Shown piece by piece: positions 55,207 to 64,000 of a DNA stretch of 64,000 nt. Position 1 is the first letter of the stretch. Every line of letters begins with the position of its first letter. The notes under the pieces were generated by a model. It made no database searches. It was not told the origin of the DNA and worked only from the letters and a program-made list of their open reading frames with translations. The position numbers were made by a program, and so were the translations under genes. The DNA lies in assembly GCA_037127315.1 (NCBI GenBank), contig JBBBDQ010001275.1, forward strand, positions 2,063,501 through 2,127,500, given 5' to 3'. Source of the DNA: Ascarosepion bandense (lineage: Eukaryota; Mollusca; Cephalopoda; Sepiida; Sepiidae).

Positions 55207-56250
55207 ATACAAATTTATTTATTATTTGTGCCTCTGCACATACATATTTATGTATGCTTGCATGTTTCTGTCTTTTGAATGCTCAATAATGTTGCCTCTG
55301 AGTGTCTAACAAAGCAGAGAAAAATTGAAAATGAGTTTCAAGACACAAACCTCTAGAATTTAAATTCCTTAACTTTTAAGAAACGTGAAATCTGCAAAGT
55401 ATATCAGAAGCAAGAGAGCAAAAAAGAAATAAAAAGAAAATTTCTTATGCTTCATTGAAAATTTCAACCCTGTTCGAGACACATTCTTCCCCTCCAAGCT
55501 TAGAACCATTGAATTTTTTTTATTGGATTTTAGGTGCAATATGCTTTTGGGAAATCTTGACTGTATTTATTGAACATTCTTTTCAAATGTTACTTGTTGA
55601 AAAAAAAATAAATAAATAAATAGTAAAGGACGAGAAATAAAGTCTGGGGATGGGTACACTGGTTGTTAATGCTAGTTATTTTGTCTGCTTCAAGTGTTAC
55701 AATCCTGTATTTGAAAAAAATTTTGGTCAAGTGCCAATCTTTGCGATTTCCATTTTCTTAAACTATTTTTTAAGAAATAAAATCAACAGGCAAAGTTAAT
55801 CTTGGAGAATATTTATCTGTTGGCCAATATTCCTGTTTATTATTGGAGTTCACAATAAATTCTACACAGTTGTGATGATAATTCTTGAGATTTGGAATAT
55901 TTTTGTCTTGTGACTTCACAAAAATACAAAGCATTTAATTTCAAATTTAGGGACAGAATTCAAAAGTCTTTTAAAATAATTCATTTGGAATTTTTCAGAT
56001 GAGGAGATAACTGTCATTGTTCTTGGTAATTTTCTCAGAATTTTGAATCAAACCCTTTATTCAATCTACTGGGATAAGTTGTTCTCATTCGAAATGCCAT
56101 GCTTAGAGGAGATTTTGTGTTACTTGATTGTTTCTTCCACTGAACCAGCAACGAAAGGATTAACTGTAGGAAAATTAATATGTTTTAATTAATGCTTTAA
56201 TCCACTAAGTTAATCTGTCTGGTTGAAAATCTGGAGACTTAAACCAAGTG
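54640..56250. other. No gene; one half of a local duplication
   Basis: 55028-55222 is duplicated at 56758-56905 (tagagtgattgatatattta, ccttaatgtaatatattt, gttctg.aaacagatt). This copy contains (GT)n of about 22 units at 55157-55200, while the other has about six. Otherwise unassigned. Confidence 0.6.
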
Positions 56251-56254
56251 CTTA

Positions 56255-57045
56255 TAGTTGTTGTGGGATTGTATGAATGTCCTGGCATGGGTTATGAGAA
56301 CTGGTAAGTATTCCAGCTTGGTGGGTGAGGCTGTATGAGTGTTCCAGATTGGTGGGTGAAACTGTATGAGAGTTCCAGCTTGATGGGTTGGATTGTAAGA
56401 ATGTCCCAGTCTTTTGAATGAGACTAGATAAGAGTTTCAGTTGGGTGGGAGAGATTAGATGATTGTCCCAATTTGCAGGATGAGAATAAATTAGTGTGTC
56501 AGTTTGATGGTTAAGACTGTATGTGCCCATACTCAGGTGATGAAACTGAATAAATATCCTAGTTCAGGTGGTAGAGCTCCATGTTCTGACATTTTGTAAT
56601 AAATGTCATTTAATACAAGGCCCAAGAGCCACTCATACAAAGTGTTCTTAGATTAGATGTGTGATATAAATGCAAAAAAGAATGTTAAGAGGAAGAGAAA
56701 ATGATAAGGTTAAAGAGGATAGGTAACAACTGACCCTTGACTTTGAGAGGTTCATGGAGGTAGAGCGATTGATGTATTTTTTCAAATATGAGTGAATTTT
56801 TTTTCCTTAATGTAATATATTCAGGTGTATGTTTCTCTTGATGAGTTTGCAGTTCTGCAAACAGATTTGTGTATGTGTGTGTAAAATAGATACAAATTTA
56901 TTCTTTTGTTTAAATATAAATTTATATTTTTATTTGTTCAGGCAAACATGCATACAAGAGTTTGTTCAACAATTTAGAAGCTCTAGACTCAGGTAGTGGG
57001 GCTGTACAAGTGTCTTCTCCCAGGTGATGGGACTGTATGAAGAAC
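56255..57045. repeat. Degenerate ~42-bp minisatellite
   Basis: About eight diverged units at 56255-56580 built on tgtatgagtgttccagcttg and gtgggtgagac. Two further units at 56985-57045 (ggggctgtacaagtgtcttc, tgatgggactgtatgaagaa). The second half of the local duplication (56758-56905) lies between. A minus frame stays open for 92 codons through the first block but has no gene-like features. Confidence 0.6.
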
Positions 57046-57470
57046 TTGGTGTAATTTTAAATTGTCTTTTTCTCTCTGTAAAGCATGTCAGGTGCAAACA
57101 AATGTGAACTCCACCAAACAATCATCTTAATGAGCCACATAACAAAACTCATCATCCAAATCTTGATGAACAGAGCACACAGAAGAATCAGGCCAGAGAT
57201 AGGACAAGGCCATTGGAACAAGGAACGTAATATTTATGATTAAGATGCTTTCCTGTGTTTTATAGACTACATAAAGGCGTTCGACAAAATATGCCACAAA
57301 GACTTGATAGAAATGCACAGCAACCGAGACATATTTGGGAAAGGCCTTAGAGTAATCAAGAACCTCTACTAGCGGCAAACTGCCTGTGTATAGACAGGAA
57401 ATGAGTTCAGCAGAGATACAAAGATAGAAAGGGACATAAGACAAGGGCGTGTCTTTTCAACAAATCTATT

Positions 57471-57736
57471 TGTTATAGTGGAACATCCTGCCATCCCTGA
57501 GAATGGAATACTCTAGATTATAAAGGATGGTGACAAGCGGTATGAGGAGAGGAAATATCTTAGGTGAAGACATTCACTATTATTTGATAGTTTATTCCGT
57601 TCCTACCCGTTGCTTGCCTACTTGTATCTATTTGTTAATTGTACAGTAGTACAATAAATCCGTTATATCGTATTTCTGTGTTGAGTACCATTCTTCCACT
57701 AATCTTTACACTGATATTCCTTTCTTGGATATATCA
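57471..57736. mobile_element. Solo LTR in LINE B with 5-bp target duplication
   Basis: A 266-bp insert starts TGTTATAGTGGAACATCC, ends CTTGGATATATCA and is flanked by ctatt at 57466-57470 and 57737-57741. Removing it plus one ctatt restores the LINE B frame (TNLF to NLYNET). Contains acaataaatccgttat, a possible polyadenylation region, suggesting plus orientation. Confidence 0.85.
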
Positions 57737-58055
57737 CTATTCAACTTGTATAACGAGACTATTCTGAAGACCCTAGAAGTCATACAAGGATTCATCATTG
57801 GCAGCGACAATTTGAACAATATAAGGTATGCAGATGATACAGTGCTGATAACAGACATGGAAAGGAAACTACAAGACCTCCTACAGAAGGTAGCTAAAAT
57901 AAGCTGAAAGAAAGGACTACAAATAAATTGCAAGAAAACTGAATGCATGGTCATTAGTAAAAAGAGGAGCCCAAAATGCCAACTACAGGCAGGAGATATT
58001 AAAATCAAACTGGTACAAAAATTTAAATACCTGGGAAGTATTCTAACAGAAGACG

Positions 58056-58478
58056 AAAAGTCTTTATTTTTACAGCTACCTCAGTCTGCAGCCCAATCCA
58101 TTCTTGAGAGCGCTAGTGGGTGTTTGCTGCTCTACAACAGAATGTGTTCCGCCAGTTTCACCTGCCCCACTGAACTGTTAAGCTCATTCAGATATATGAA
58201 AATTCAGGGTCCGCTCAGTGATGATGGAATGTCACTCGTTTGGTTTTCTAGATATTGAATGTGACCAGCTGTTCTTCCACTGAAATTTTGGGCAAGGTCA
58301 GAGGTAATAAGTCAAAAAGAAGTTTAAGAAATATCAGCACATTATTTCTTTTTAAATTAAGATAAGAAAACATTATTTATTTTAGTAATTGTCAAATTAA
58401 TTTTTTTTTTGTAATTGCCCTGACTTAGAAGACTTCTTTTTTCCTCAAAATAAGTGTAGTTTTGATAGTAAAATGACA
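58056..58478. other. Unidentified insert in LINE B
   Basis: LINE B codons stop at EDEKS and resume at the GCDTEIRRHIG-equivalent, so about 420 bp is foreign. Its first half is GC-richer, begins with an acceptor-like tttatttttacag and keeps one frame open for about 62 codons (LPQSAAQSILESASGCLLLY, SFTCPTELLSSF, SDDGMSLVWFSRY, stop). The second half is T-rich. Not recognised. Confidence 0.5.
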
Positions 58479-58995
58479 CTAAGATCCCCAGGCACATTGG
58501 CATGGTTAAGGGCACATTCCAAAAGCTAAGCAAAGTATAAAGACACAGGAAAATTTAATTGGAAAGAAAACAGTACTGGACAGTTACATGATATCTGACC
58601 TTCTATATGGCAGCAAATGCAGGCCCATCACCTCTAAAGAACAGAAATGTGGTTCTACAGAGGGATGATGATGATACCATGGACCAAATGTGAGCAACAA
58701 AAAGGTTTTAGAGAGGAACTAATAAAGAAGGAAATTTATACTTAACATCAATAGCTGAAGTTTCTGAGACACATAATGAGGAAAGAGGGCTTGGAGAATC
58801 TAATACTCATGGAATGGATAGAAGGAAAGAGAGACAGGGAAAGCAATGCAAGACGTACTTGATAGGCTTGAGCAAGTGAATGTTGAGCAGGGTTTGGGAG
58901 AGATACCAAGAGGAAAAGTTTTAAGAGATAGGGATAAGTGGAGATCCATGATCCCCCATGTCTTGAAAGGACACGGCACATAAAGAAGAAGAATC

Positions 58996-59690
58996 CTTAC
59001 CAATAGATTTAATTTTGGCTGCGATAAGAACATTATTCCTTCAAATTTAGGGGAACAAATCACAAGACTAAGGTTTTAACAAAAGTGATCTTCTTACTTT
59101 TGAAACATATTGGGACACAGCACAAATATAAACCTGAAAATTTAGTGTATCGAGGCAGCAAATAATTTTCTAAACATATACTGTTAAATATAAAAGACAA
59201 TGAATGTCTATTATGTTTAATCATGAGCCATTCTAAATGTCGTAGTTTGGCTTTAATTTCAGTTGAAAATAAAGACAAAAATTCTCCAACATTTGAATAA
59301 TTTTTTATTAATTTGGTTCTAAGCTTTCAGCTCACATGAGCCATCTTCAGAGAGGTTATTAAGACAGTAATACAGTAACATTCACTATCACCGACAATTT
59401 TATTTTGTGTTGACATAAAACTCCGCTAGGCAACAGCAATAGTTACCAAAAATAACAAACGCAGTTTGCAAATTTGCAATGTGGTTCTATGATGTCACAT
59501 CGCGTGATAGCGCGAAATGACAACAGAACCATGTATTCAAATGCAATGTAACGTGTTATGACCGGATTTAAAGGTGATTTTATTCAGTGTGGGTTGCTTG
59601 GATTTAATGTACATGGCCTCAAATATCTGAAGGTTGTTTTTACTGTGTGTATGAGTAAGGATAAGTAAACCTGAAAATGTAGATATAGTA
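58996..59690 (-). mobile_element. Penelope-like element, head-to-tail junction
   Basis: Minus, high to low: a C-terminal frame IFEAMYIKSKQPTLNKITFK ending at a stop near 59550 (GIY-YIG-type EAMYI..P.LN end). Then comes ~250 bp including TCTGAAGATGGCTCATGTGA and GCTGAAAGC, then a new N-terminal frame from 59278 (EIKAKLRHLEWLMIKHNR, LENYLLPRYTKFSGL) to 59060. End of one unit followed by the start of the next is the tandem pLTR organisation of PLEs. Confidence 0.55.
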
Positions 59691-59884
59691 TACCAATAAA
59701 CTTAGAATGAAGTCTTTATAAGTTTTTACTTTTGTAAATTATATTGTAAATTGTACTTTCCCCTTCATAATATCATCTACATCTGACATAACCAATTCAT
59801 CTGTGTTCCTCTTCAGGAAACTATATATATATAATATAGATATATGCTAATGTATTGTTTTGTCACCATATTTCTAAAACTGTT

Positions 59885-60212
59885 TTCATCAGTTTCTTTC
59901 CTTGCACTTCCTGTCTGTGGAACTTGCTTCCTTATTCTTGCTTTCCTGATGGCTACAACCTCCAGGAATTTAAATGCAAGGTCAATTCTCATCTCTTAAC
60001 TACTTGACCCTAATTCTTTCCACATCGTCCTGTATATCCTTTCCTTTCTCTCCACCTTTGCAACTGTCATCACACCTGTATTCCTATCCTTCTCTTTCTC
60101 CTTTCTAACTGGTTCATTCTTCTCTTCAATCTCCTAATCTTATTCTCTTATGTAGCCCCCATCAGTGTCATTACCGCCTTGCTCAGGGCAATATGATTAA
60201 AAAAAAAAATTA
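59885..60212 (+). mobile_element. LINE A 3' end
   Basis: From tcctgtctgtggaacttgct (SRLWNLLP-equivalent) through ctacaacctccaggaattta, 3' UTR, tatgtagcccccatcagtgt, gctcagggcaatatgattaa and poly-A. Confidence 0.8.
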
Positions 60213-60309
60213 AGTTTGCAAGCATGTCTTTGGAGTTCTACTTTAGTGATAAACTGATGAGATAGCTATGAGTAGCTTTTTGGGGACCATCATGGCAAAT
60301 ACTTTTGTA

Positions 60310-60690
60310 GTCAGTCAGAGGAAATGGTGAAGAAGAAAATTAAAGCAACAGAAGTGTATATCTATAGAAGGAGGCTGAGAATACCATGGATGGAACATGT
60401 GAGCAATGTCAAGTTTGAGAGAGAAAGGACACTTATACCTAAGATCAAAAAGAGAATGTTGAAATTTTTGAGGTACAGGATGAGAAAAGAGGACTTGAAA
60501 AATCTGATACTCACAGGACAGGTGGAGGGCAAAAGGGACAGAGGAAACACAATACATGACGTACTTAACAAGTTTTAGTAAATGGATAGAGGTACAGGGC
60601 TTCTAATAAATAACTGAAACATAAAGTTTATTAAGATCTACAAGGGACAGAAATAAAATTGCCTATGTTCTGAAGGGGCACTGTATGCAG
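60310..60690 (+). mobile_element. LINE B 3' end
   Basis: KIKATEVYIYRRRLRIPWME, HVSNVKFERERTLIPKIKKR, LKFLRYRMRKEDLKNLILT, GKRDRGN, then the decayed gcctatgttctgaaggggca terminus. The frame is open to 60578. Confidence 0.8.
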
Positions 60691-60721
60691 GAAAGACATT
60701 AGAAATATTTTTGAACAAAAA

Positions 60722-60880
60722 TTGTTTTCTACTGCCTGCCAACCTAACTGCTATATGTGGTATTTAGATGACACATTCTGCATGTTCAATGATGAGTTAG
60801 AGGCAGAAGCATTTCATGGAATATTGAATCATTTGCAGCCTTCTCTTGAGTTTTACCAACATCAAATGTTTAATATTGAT
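60722..60880 (+). pseudogene. RT fragment with YLDDTF box, PLE-like
   Basis: NCYMWYLDDTFCMFNDELEA, then FHGILNHLQPSLEFY. The (R/W)Y.DDTF...F...LN..HP.(I/L).F layout is that of Penelope-like and related RTs around catalytic motif C. Only about 50 codons are present. Confidence 0.5.
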
Positions 60881-60934
60881 TCTATAATGAAGTCATTGAC
60901 TTGTATAATAAAATCTGACATAATCTATATGTAA

Positions 60935-61135
60935 GTAGCATAGAGGTTATCAACATGGAACATGAAATAAGAAGCCAAGTTCAAGTCCCTGCATAGTCTT
61001 TTGTGTTCATCTTTATACAAATGCCTCTGGAAAAGACATGAATCCATTTATCTCTTCTCCTCCTAGCTATGGGTTAAATAACAGGGCAGATTGGGTGGCA
61101 GCTTGTCAAAAATCATAGAGAAAGCAATTCACAGA
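60935..61135 (+). repeat. tRNA-derived SINE, old
   Basis: gtagcatagaggttatcaac, B box aagttcaagtccc, core (gcctctggaaaagacatgaa, cctagctatgggttaaataa, cagattgggt), then broken. Confidence 0.7.
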
Positions 61136-61257
61136 CACCAAAGAAAAGAAATATGTGGAAGCCATGAACACTGACATCCTGAGGTGATTTGGCATTAAAA
61201 AAAAAAGGTAAAAATATTGTATAAATCTCTGCATGTGTATAAATTTCTATCTTTATT

Positions 61258-62790
61258 ATTATTATTATAGCCTTCAGGCAAGGCAATAAAGCCACTAAGA
61301 TGCAAAAGGTTACTGAGTGTTAGAGAATATAAGAAAAACTACGATTAAGGAAAGAGAAGAAGAAAAGTGAGAAGAAAACAATTGATATTAGGTTTACGTT
61401 TTTAAAATTCAAATTTGTCTGGGAAGTGAGAGGTCGGAAGAAAGTTCCACAAGTAAGAAGTGCAAGAAAAGAAACTGTCAGCATAGAATTAATGGTTGCA
61501 TCTTGCAAATTCAACTGTAAATTGATGAGGCCTCGTTGCCAATCTAGTATTCTGTTTAAATTCATAAAGTCTAGGTACCATAATGAAGAGCTCATTTGAA
61601 CAATTACCATCAAAGTATTTTTAGAAAAGGCACAGAGAATAATTTTTACAGTGGTGGGAAAGTAACTGAAGATGAGATGCCAGATCAGTACCAATAATAT
61701 TGATGATTCTTTTTTGGTTTTTGTCAAAAATATGTAAATATATATCAGGAGCAATGAACAATATGATGCATCAGTTTTCAAGGCATGGGTGAATGGCAGA
61801 TTTATAGATACGTAGAATAGATTCTGGAAAGAAAAATTATCAAGCACAATAAATCAACTTTCTTAGTAGGTGACCTAGCAATGGATTCAATATAGTCTTT
61901 TCACATCATGTTACCTGAGAAGGTGCATTAAGTCACTTTCCTGGGGGTTAGCATCAGCCATGCTGATGGAAGGCAGAAAGGATTCTCTCAGATGATTAAT
62001 AGACAACAGTTTTGTTTTAGAGACATTAAATTTAAAAAAGCCATTTTTTGTACCAGTTAACAACAGACTGTAGGTCATTTCGTGATCAACTGCCAATTTG
62101 ACTTTATCAAACTGATCAGATTTAGTATCAACACAGGTGTAAATAGTTGCGTCATTAACATCAATACTGAGTTGAGAGCAGATACCATCAGGATGGTTGT
62201 TAATAAAAATTAAAAATGAAGTGGAACCAACAATAGAGTAACCTAGAAAAATGAAAGCCATATTGCTTGTCTGAAAGAAAGTCCTGCTTTGTGGGATGCT
62301 TTACCAATTCAATATTGATTAAGGCCTCTAGGTATTCAATATTGATTAAGGCCTCTAGGTATTCAATATTGATTAAGGCCTCTAGGTATTCAATATTGAT
62401 TAAGGCCTCTAGGTATTCAATATTGATTAAGGCCTCTAGGTATTCAATATTGATTAAGGCCTCTAGGTATTCAATATTGATTAAGGCCTCTAGGTATTCA
62501 ATATTGATTAAGGCCTCTAGGTATTCAATATTGATTAAGGCCTCTAGGTATTCAATATTGATTAAGGCCTCTAGGTATTCAATATTGATTAAGGCCTCTA
62601 GGTATTCAATATTGATTAAGGTATTGACATAAAAGGAGTAGAAAGCTAATAAACCAACAGTTAGAAGGGGTCAGGCAGTTCACCTTTCATAAAGACTGGA
62701 ATAACAGATGAAGATTTCCAACAAGCTGAAAACCGAGAGGCAGTGAGATATTTATCATACAGTTTAGAGAGAACAAGTCGGATACTAACA
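61258..62790 (-). pseudogene. LINE A, longest copy (RT domain plus 3' end)
   Basis: Minus, high to low: LFS..CMINIS..PLGF, SVIPVFMKG-type and PSN.W.ISLL-type codons (62650-62790), an expanded LEALINIE segment (minisatellite), KQDFLSDKQYGF (about 62260-62300), a deletion, FLIFIN, DGICSQLSIDVNDATIYTCV (catalytic YADD replaced), KFNVSKTKLLSINHL, then a degraded tail and 3' UTR to 61258. Dead through stops, deletion and catalytic loss. Confidence 0.75.
62309..62620 (-). repeat. 27-bp in-frame minisatellite inside LINE A RT
   Basis: Eleven perfect 27-bp units plus a partial twelfth. On minus the unit encodes LEALINIEY, and the last unit runs on as LEALINIELVKH into the RT sequence, so the source is the RT segment after the ISLL motif. 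On plus the frame reads SILIKASRY. Perfect identity suggests recent expansion. Confidence 0.95.
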
Positions 62791-62980
62791 AGCTGTATAG
62801 ATCTTGAACAAATGCAATTAAGATACTATGAAGAAAACAATCTGAAAGGCGTCTTCAACAAATCTGACCCAAATGACCTTTTAAAATTTCTAAAAGCAAC
62901 AAAATTATATAACAAAATATAGTTGCAAAAGAAGATAACATATAACCATCACACATCAAATCACAACACCTCTACTTACA
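62787..62980 (+). mobile_element. LINE C 3' end, truncated copy
   Basis: acaagctgtatagatcttga to caacacctctactta, an almost exact duplicate of 63725-63915. Inserted at the edge of the LINE A RT and ended by a Tc1-type terminus. Confidence 0.8.
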
Positions 62981-63265
62981 CTACTGGCCATAATTATTAG
63001 GCCACCCCAGTGTTTTAAAAAAGTGATGTATTTCATCCTATTTTTAGTATTTATTGCCAAGTGAATAATTGTAAATGAAAATAGAATGGTTCTTTTGTTA
63101 ATATTGCACAATAACATGTGCATCAAAACAGCCTGAACATTATACTAAATGTAAAATAGAGTAGAGATTAATAATTGATTTTAGGACTTCTTGCCTTGCT
63201 ATAAATCAAACAAAGCTACTATCTGCTTTATTCTTTTGAGTAACCTAATCACTTCATTATCAGTG
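62981..63265. mobile_element. Tc1-like end fragment
   Basis: cactactggccataattatt and aggccacccc after a TA look like a Tc1 terminal inverted repeat. The matching opposite end and transposase are absent. Confidence 0.5.
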
Positions 63266-63269
63266 CCAA

Positions 63270-63858
63270 TGGCAATAAAAAAAAAACAAGAATCTAAATA
63301 ACCCTCTGATCATCAATTTCCTACAAAGAATCAACCTCATCACCCAAAAACATTATTTTATGCAGGATTCCCAGCCACATTGGTTTCAGAGGAAACGAAA
63401 AAGTAGACATAGCAGTTAAAAGATTATTAAACATCAACGTCAGTGATAAAAGAGTATCCCACACAGATTACAACTTTATTACGACCAAATGGCAAGAGTT
63501 GTGGAACTTCGGCAAAAATAACAAACTCTACAAAATTAAACCCATCCTCAAAGAATGGATAGAAGTTAAAATTTCCAATAGGAAAATGCCAAAAAGAGAA
63601 GAAGTAATAATGACTAGACTTCAAATAGGCCACACCGCTGTCACCCATTCACACCTACTAAAAGGTGAGGAGGCACCAATTTGCATTCCATGTCAGGTGC
63701 TCTACACAGTGAAACATCTTCTAACAAGCTGTATAGATCTTGAACAAATGCAATTAAGATACTATGAAGAAAACAATCTGAAAGGCGTCTTCAACAAGGC
63801 TGACCCAAATGACCTTTTAAAATTTCTAAAAGCAACAAAATTATATATCAAAATATAG
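63270..63858 (+). pseudogene. LINE C: RNase H-like region and C-terminus
   Basis: Frames give INFLQRINLITQKH, (F/P)SHIGFRGNEKVDIAVKRLL (the SHIG..GNE..D box of RNase H in I/jockey-group LINEs), then an open frame KWQELWNFGKNNKLYKIKPI, MTRLQIGHTAVTHSHLL, a C..C..(x8)..H..C knuckle (ICIPCQVLYTVKHLLTSC), and the end LLKFLKATKLYIKI. Upstream parts are frameshifted; the last 119 codons are intact. Confidence 0.75.
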
Positions 63859-64000
63859 TTGCAAAAGAAGATAACATATAACCATCACACATCAAATCAC
63901 AACACCTCTACTTATATCTCAACAGCAATACTCACAAAAGATCAACAAGCAGTATACAAATAACAAACAAATGTTTCAGCATTAAATGACCCAAAAAATG
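63859..64000 (+). repeat. LINE C 3' UTR, continuing past the window
   Basis: tgcaaaagaagataacatat onward; the first 60 bp is shared with the copy at 62920-62980. Confidence 0.7.

Larger units (their letters stand above)
57110..58990 (+). mobile_element. LINE B with RT palm, split by two insertions
   Basis: Longest LINE B here: SHITKLIIQILMNRAHRRIR, a FIDYIKAFDKICHKDLIEM block (first catalytic Asp region), RVIKNLY, IERDIRQG.VFSTNLF, then after a solo LTR LYNETILKTLEVIQGFIIG, NNIRYADDTVLITD (catalytic YADD at about 57830), CKKTECMVISKKRS, KYLGSILTEDEKS. After a second insert (58056-58478) come PRHIGMVKGTFQKLSKV and the 3' end. Stops in several places; inactive. Confidence 0.85.

Noticed and set aside
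56252..56530. 92-codon minus frame rich in Ser, Thr and His
   Set aside because: Derived from degenerate ~42-bp repeats; no domain or splice signal.
62309..62620. CRISPR-like regular repeats
   Set aside because: Units are directly adjacent with no spacers, in an animal retroelement.
62267..62632. 121-codon plus frame with repeated SILIKASRY
   Set aside because: The 27-bp unit is a multiple of three, so any frame stays open; the meaningful frame is the minus RT frame.

Overview
The window looks like repeat-saturated, AT-rich animal DNA, most likely from a cephalopod and probably an octopus. The reasons are a dense tRNA-derived SINE family with a GACT-type tail, 5'-truncated LINEs of two recurring families, Tc1/mariner and Penelope-like remnants, and a long (TA)n, (AC)n or (CT)n tract every 1-2 kb. 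The species call is an inference from repeat style. No complete host gene is present. The best host coding sequence is one 150-bp exon at 45087-45236 on the minus strand. It carries the kinesin motor P-loop, has clean splice signals, and most resembles KIF25-type kinesin-14. A weaker terminal-exon candidate lies at 39242-39420 (+), and a frameshifted COMM-domain-like (COMMD4-like) relic at about 52240-52560 (-).

Repeat families, with names used only here. LINE A is a jockey-like non-LTR element whose 3' end reads 'ccttgctyggggtgaaatgattaaaa'-like. LINE B is an endonuclease-RT LINE ending in ATGATCGCCTAYGTCCTGAAGGGACA-type sequence and then (AGA)n. LINE C is a LINE with a C-terminal RNase H-like region. 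A separate RT has a GLYRDDGL-type box. The SINE is tRNA-derived, and a chimeric SINE carries a 5S rRNA head in front of the same tRNA-like unit. Element E starts actagcagtatagcccggcg and ends in (AC)n. Also present are mariner M1, a Tc1-like element, a cecropia-type mariner relic, Penelope-like (PLE) pieces, and two well-supported solo LTRs with two weaker candidates.

Layout. 0-10 kb: element E, mariner and LINE A relics, a foldback with ribozyme remnants, SINEs and a 28-bp minisatellite. 10-13.4 kb: an old YRDD-type RT (minus) split by a LINE B and a SINE. 13.4-22 kb: mariner fragments around a perfect palindrome, a chimeric SINE, LINE A tails and inverted PLE ends. 22-34 kb: element E with a very long (AC)n, LINE A/B ends, a Tc1-like element and a mariner relic. 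34-47 kb: a solo LTR, nested LINE B/LINE A/SINE stacks, the kinesin exon, and a mariner interrupted by a chimeric SINE with two 5S heads. 47.7-50 kb: about 22 copies of a 105-bp unit derived from LINE B coding sequence. 50-56 kb: hammerhead-ribozyme elements, the COMMD4-like relic and LINE A. 56-64 kb: a LINE B interrupted by a solo LTR and by an unidentified insert, a PLE head-to-tail junction, a LINE A RT whose coding sequence has expanded into a 27-bp in-frame minisatellite, and LINE C.

The most interesting thread is a recurrent hammerhead-ribozyme architecture: CUGANGA, helix, GAAA, then a short helix and a UH cleavage site. In several copies it is fused to a tRNA-like pol III head and abuts (TA)n. 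The copy at 51058-51123 has an intact core and matching stems. All calls come from reading the sequence; no search or folding program was run.
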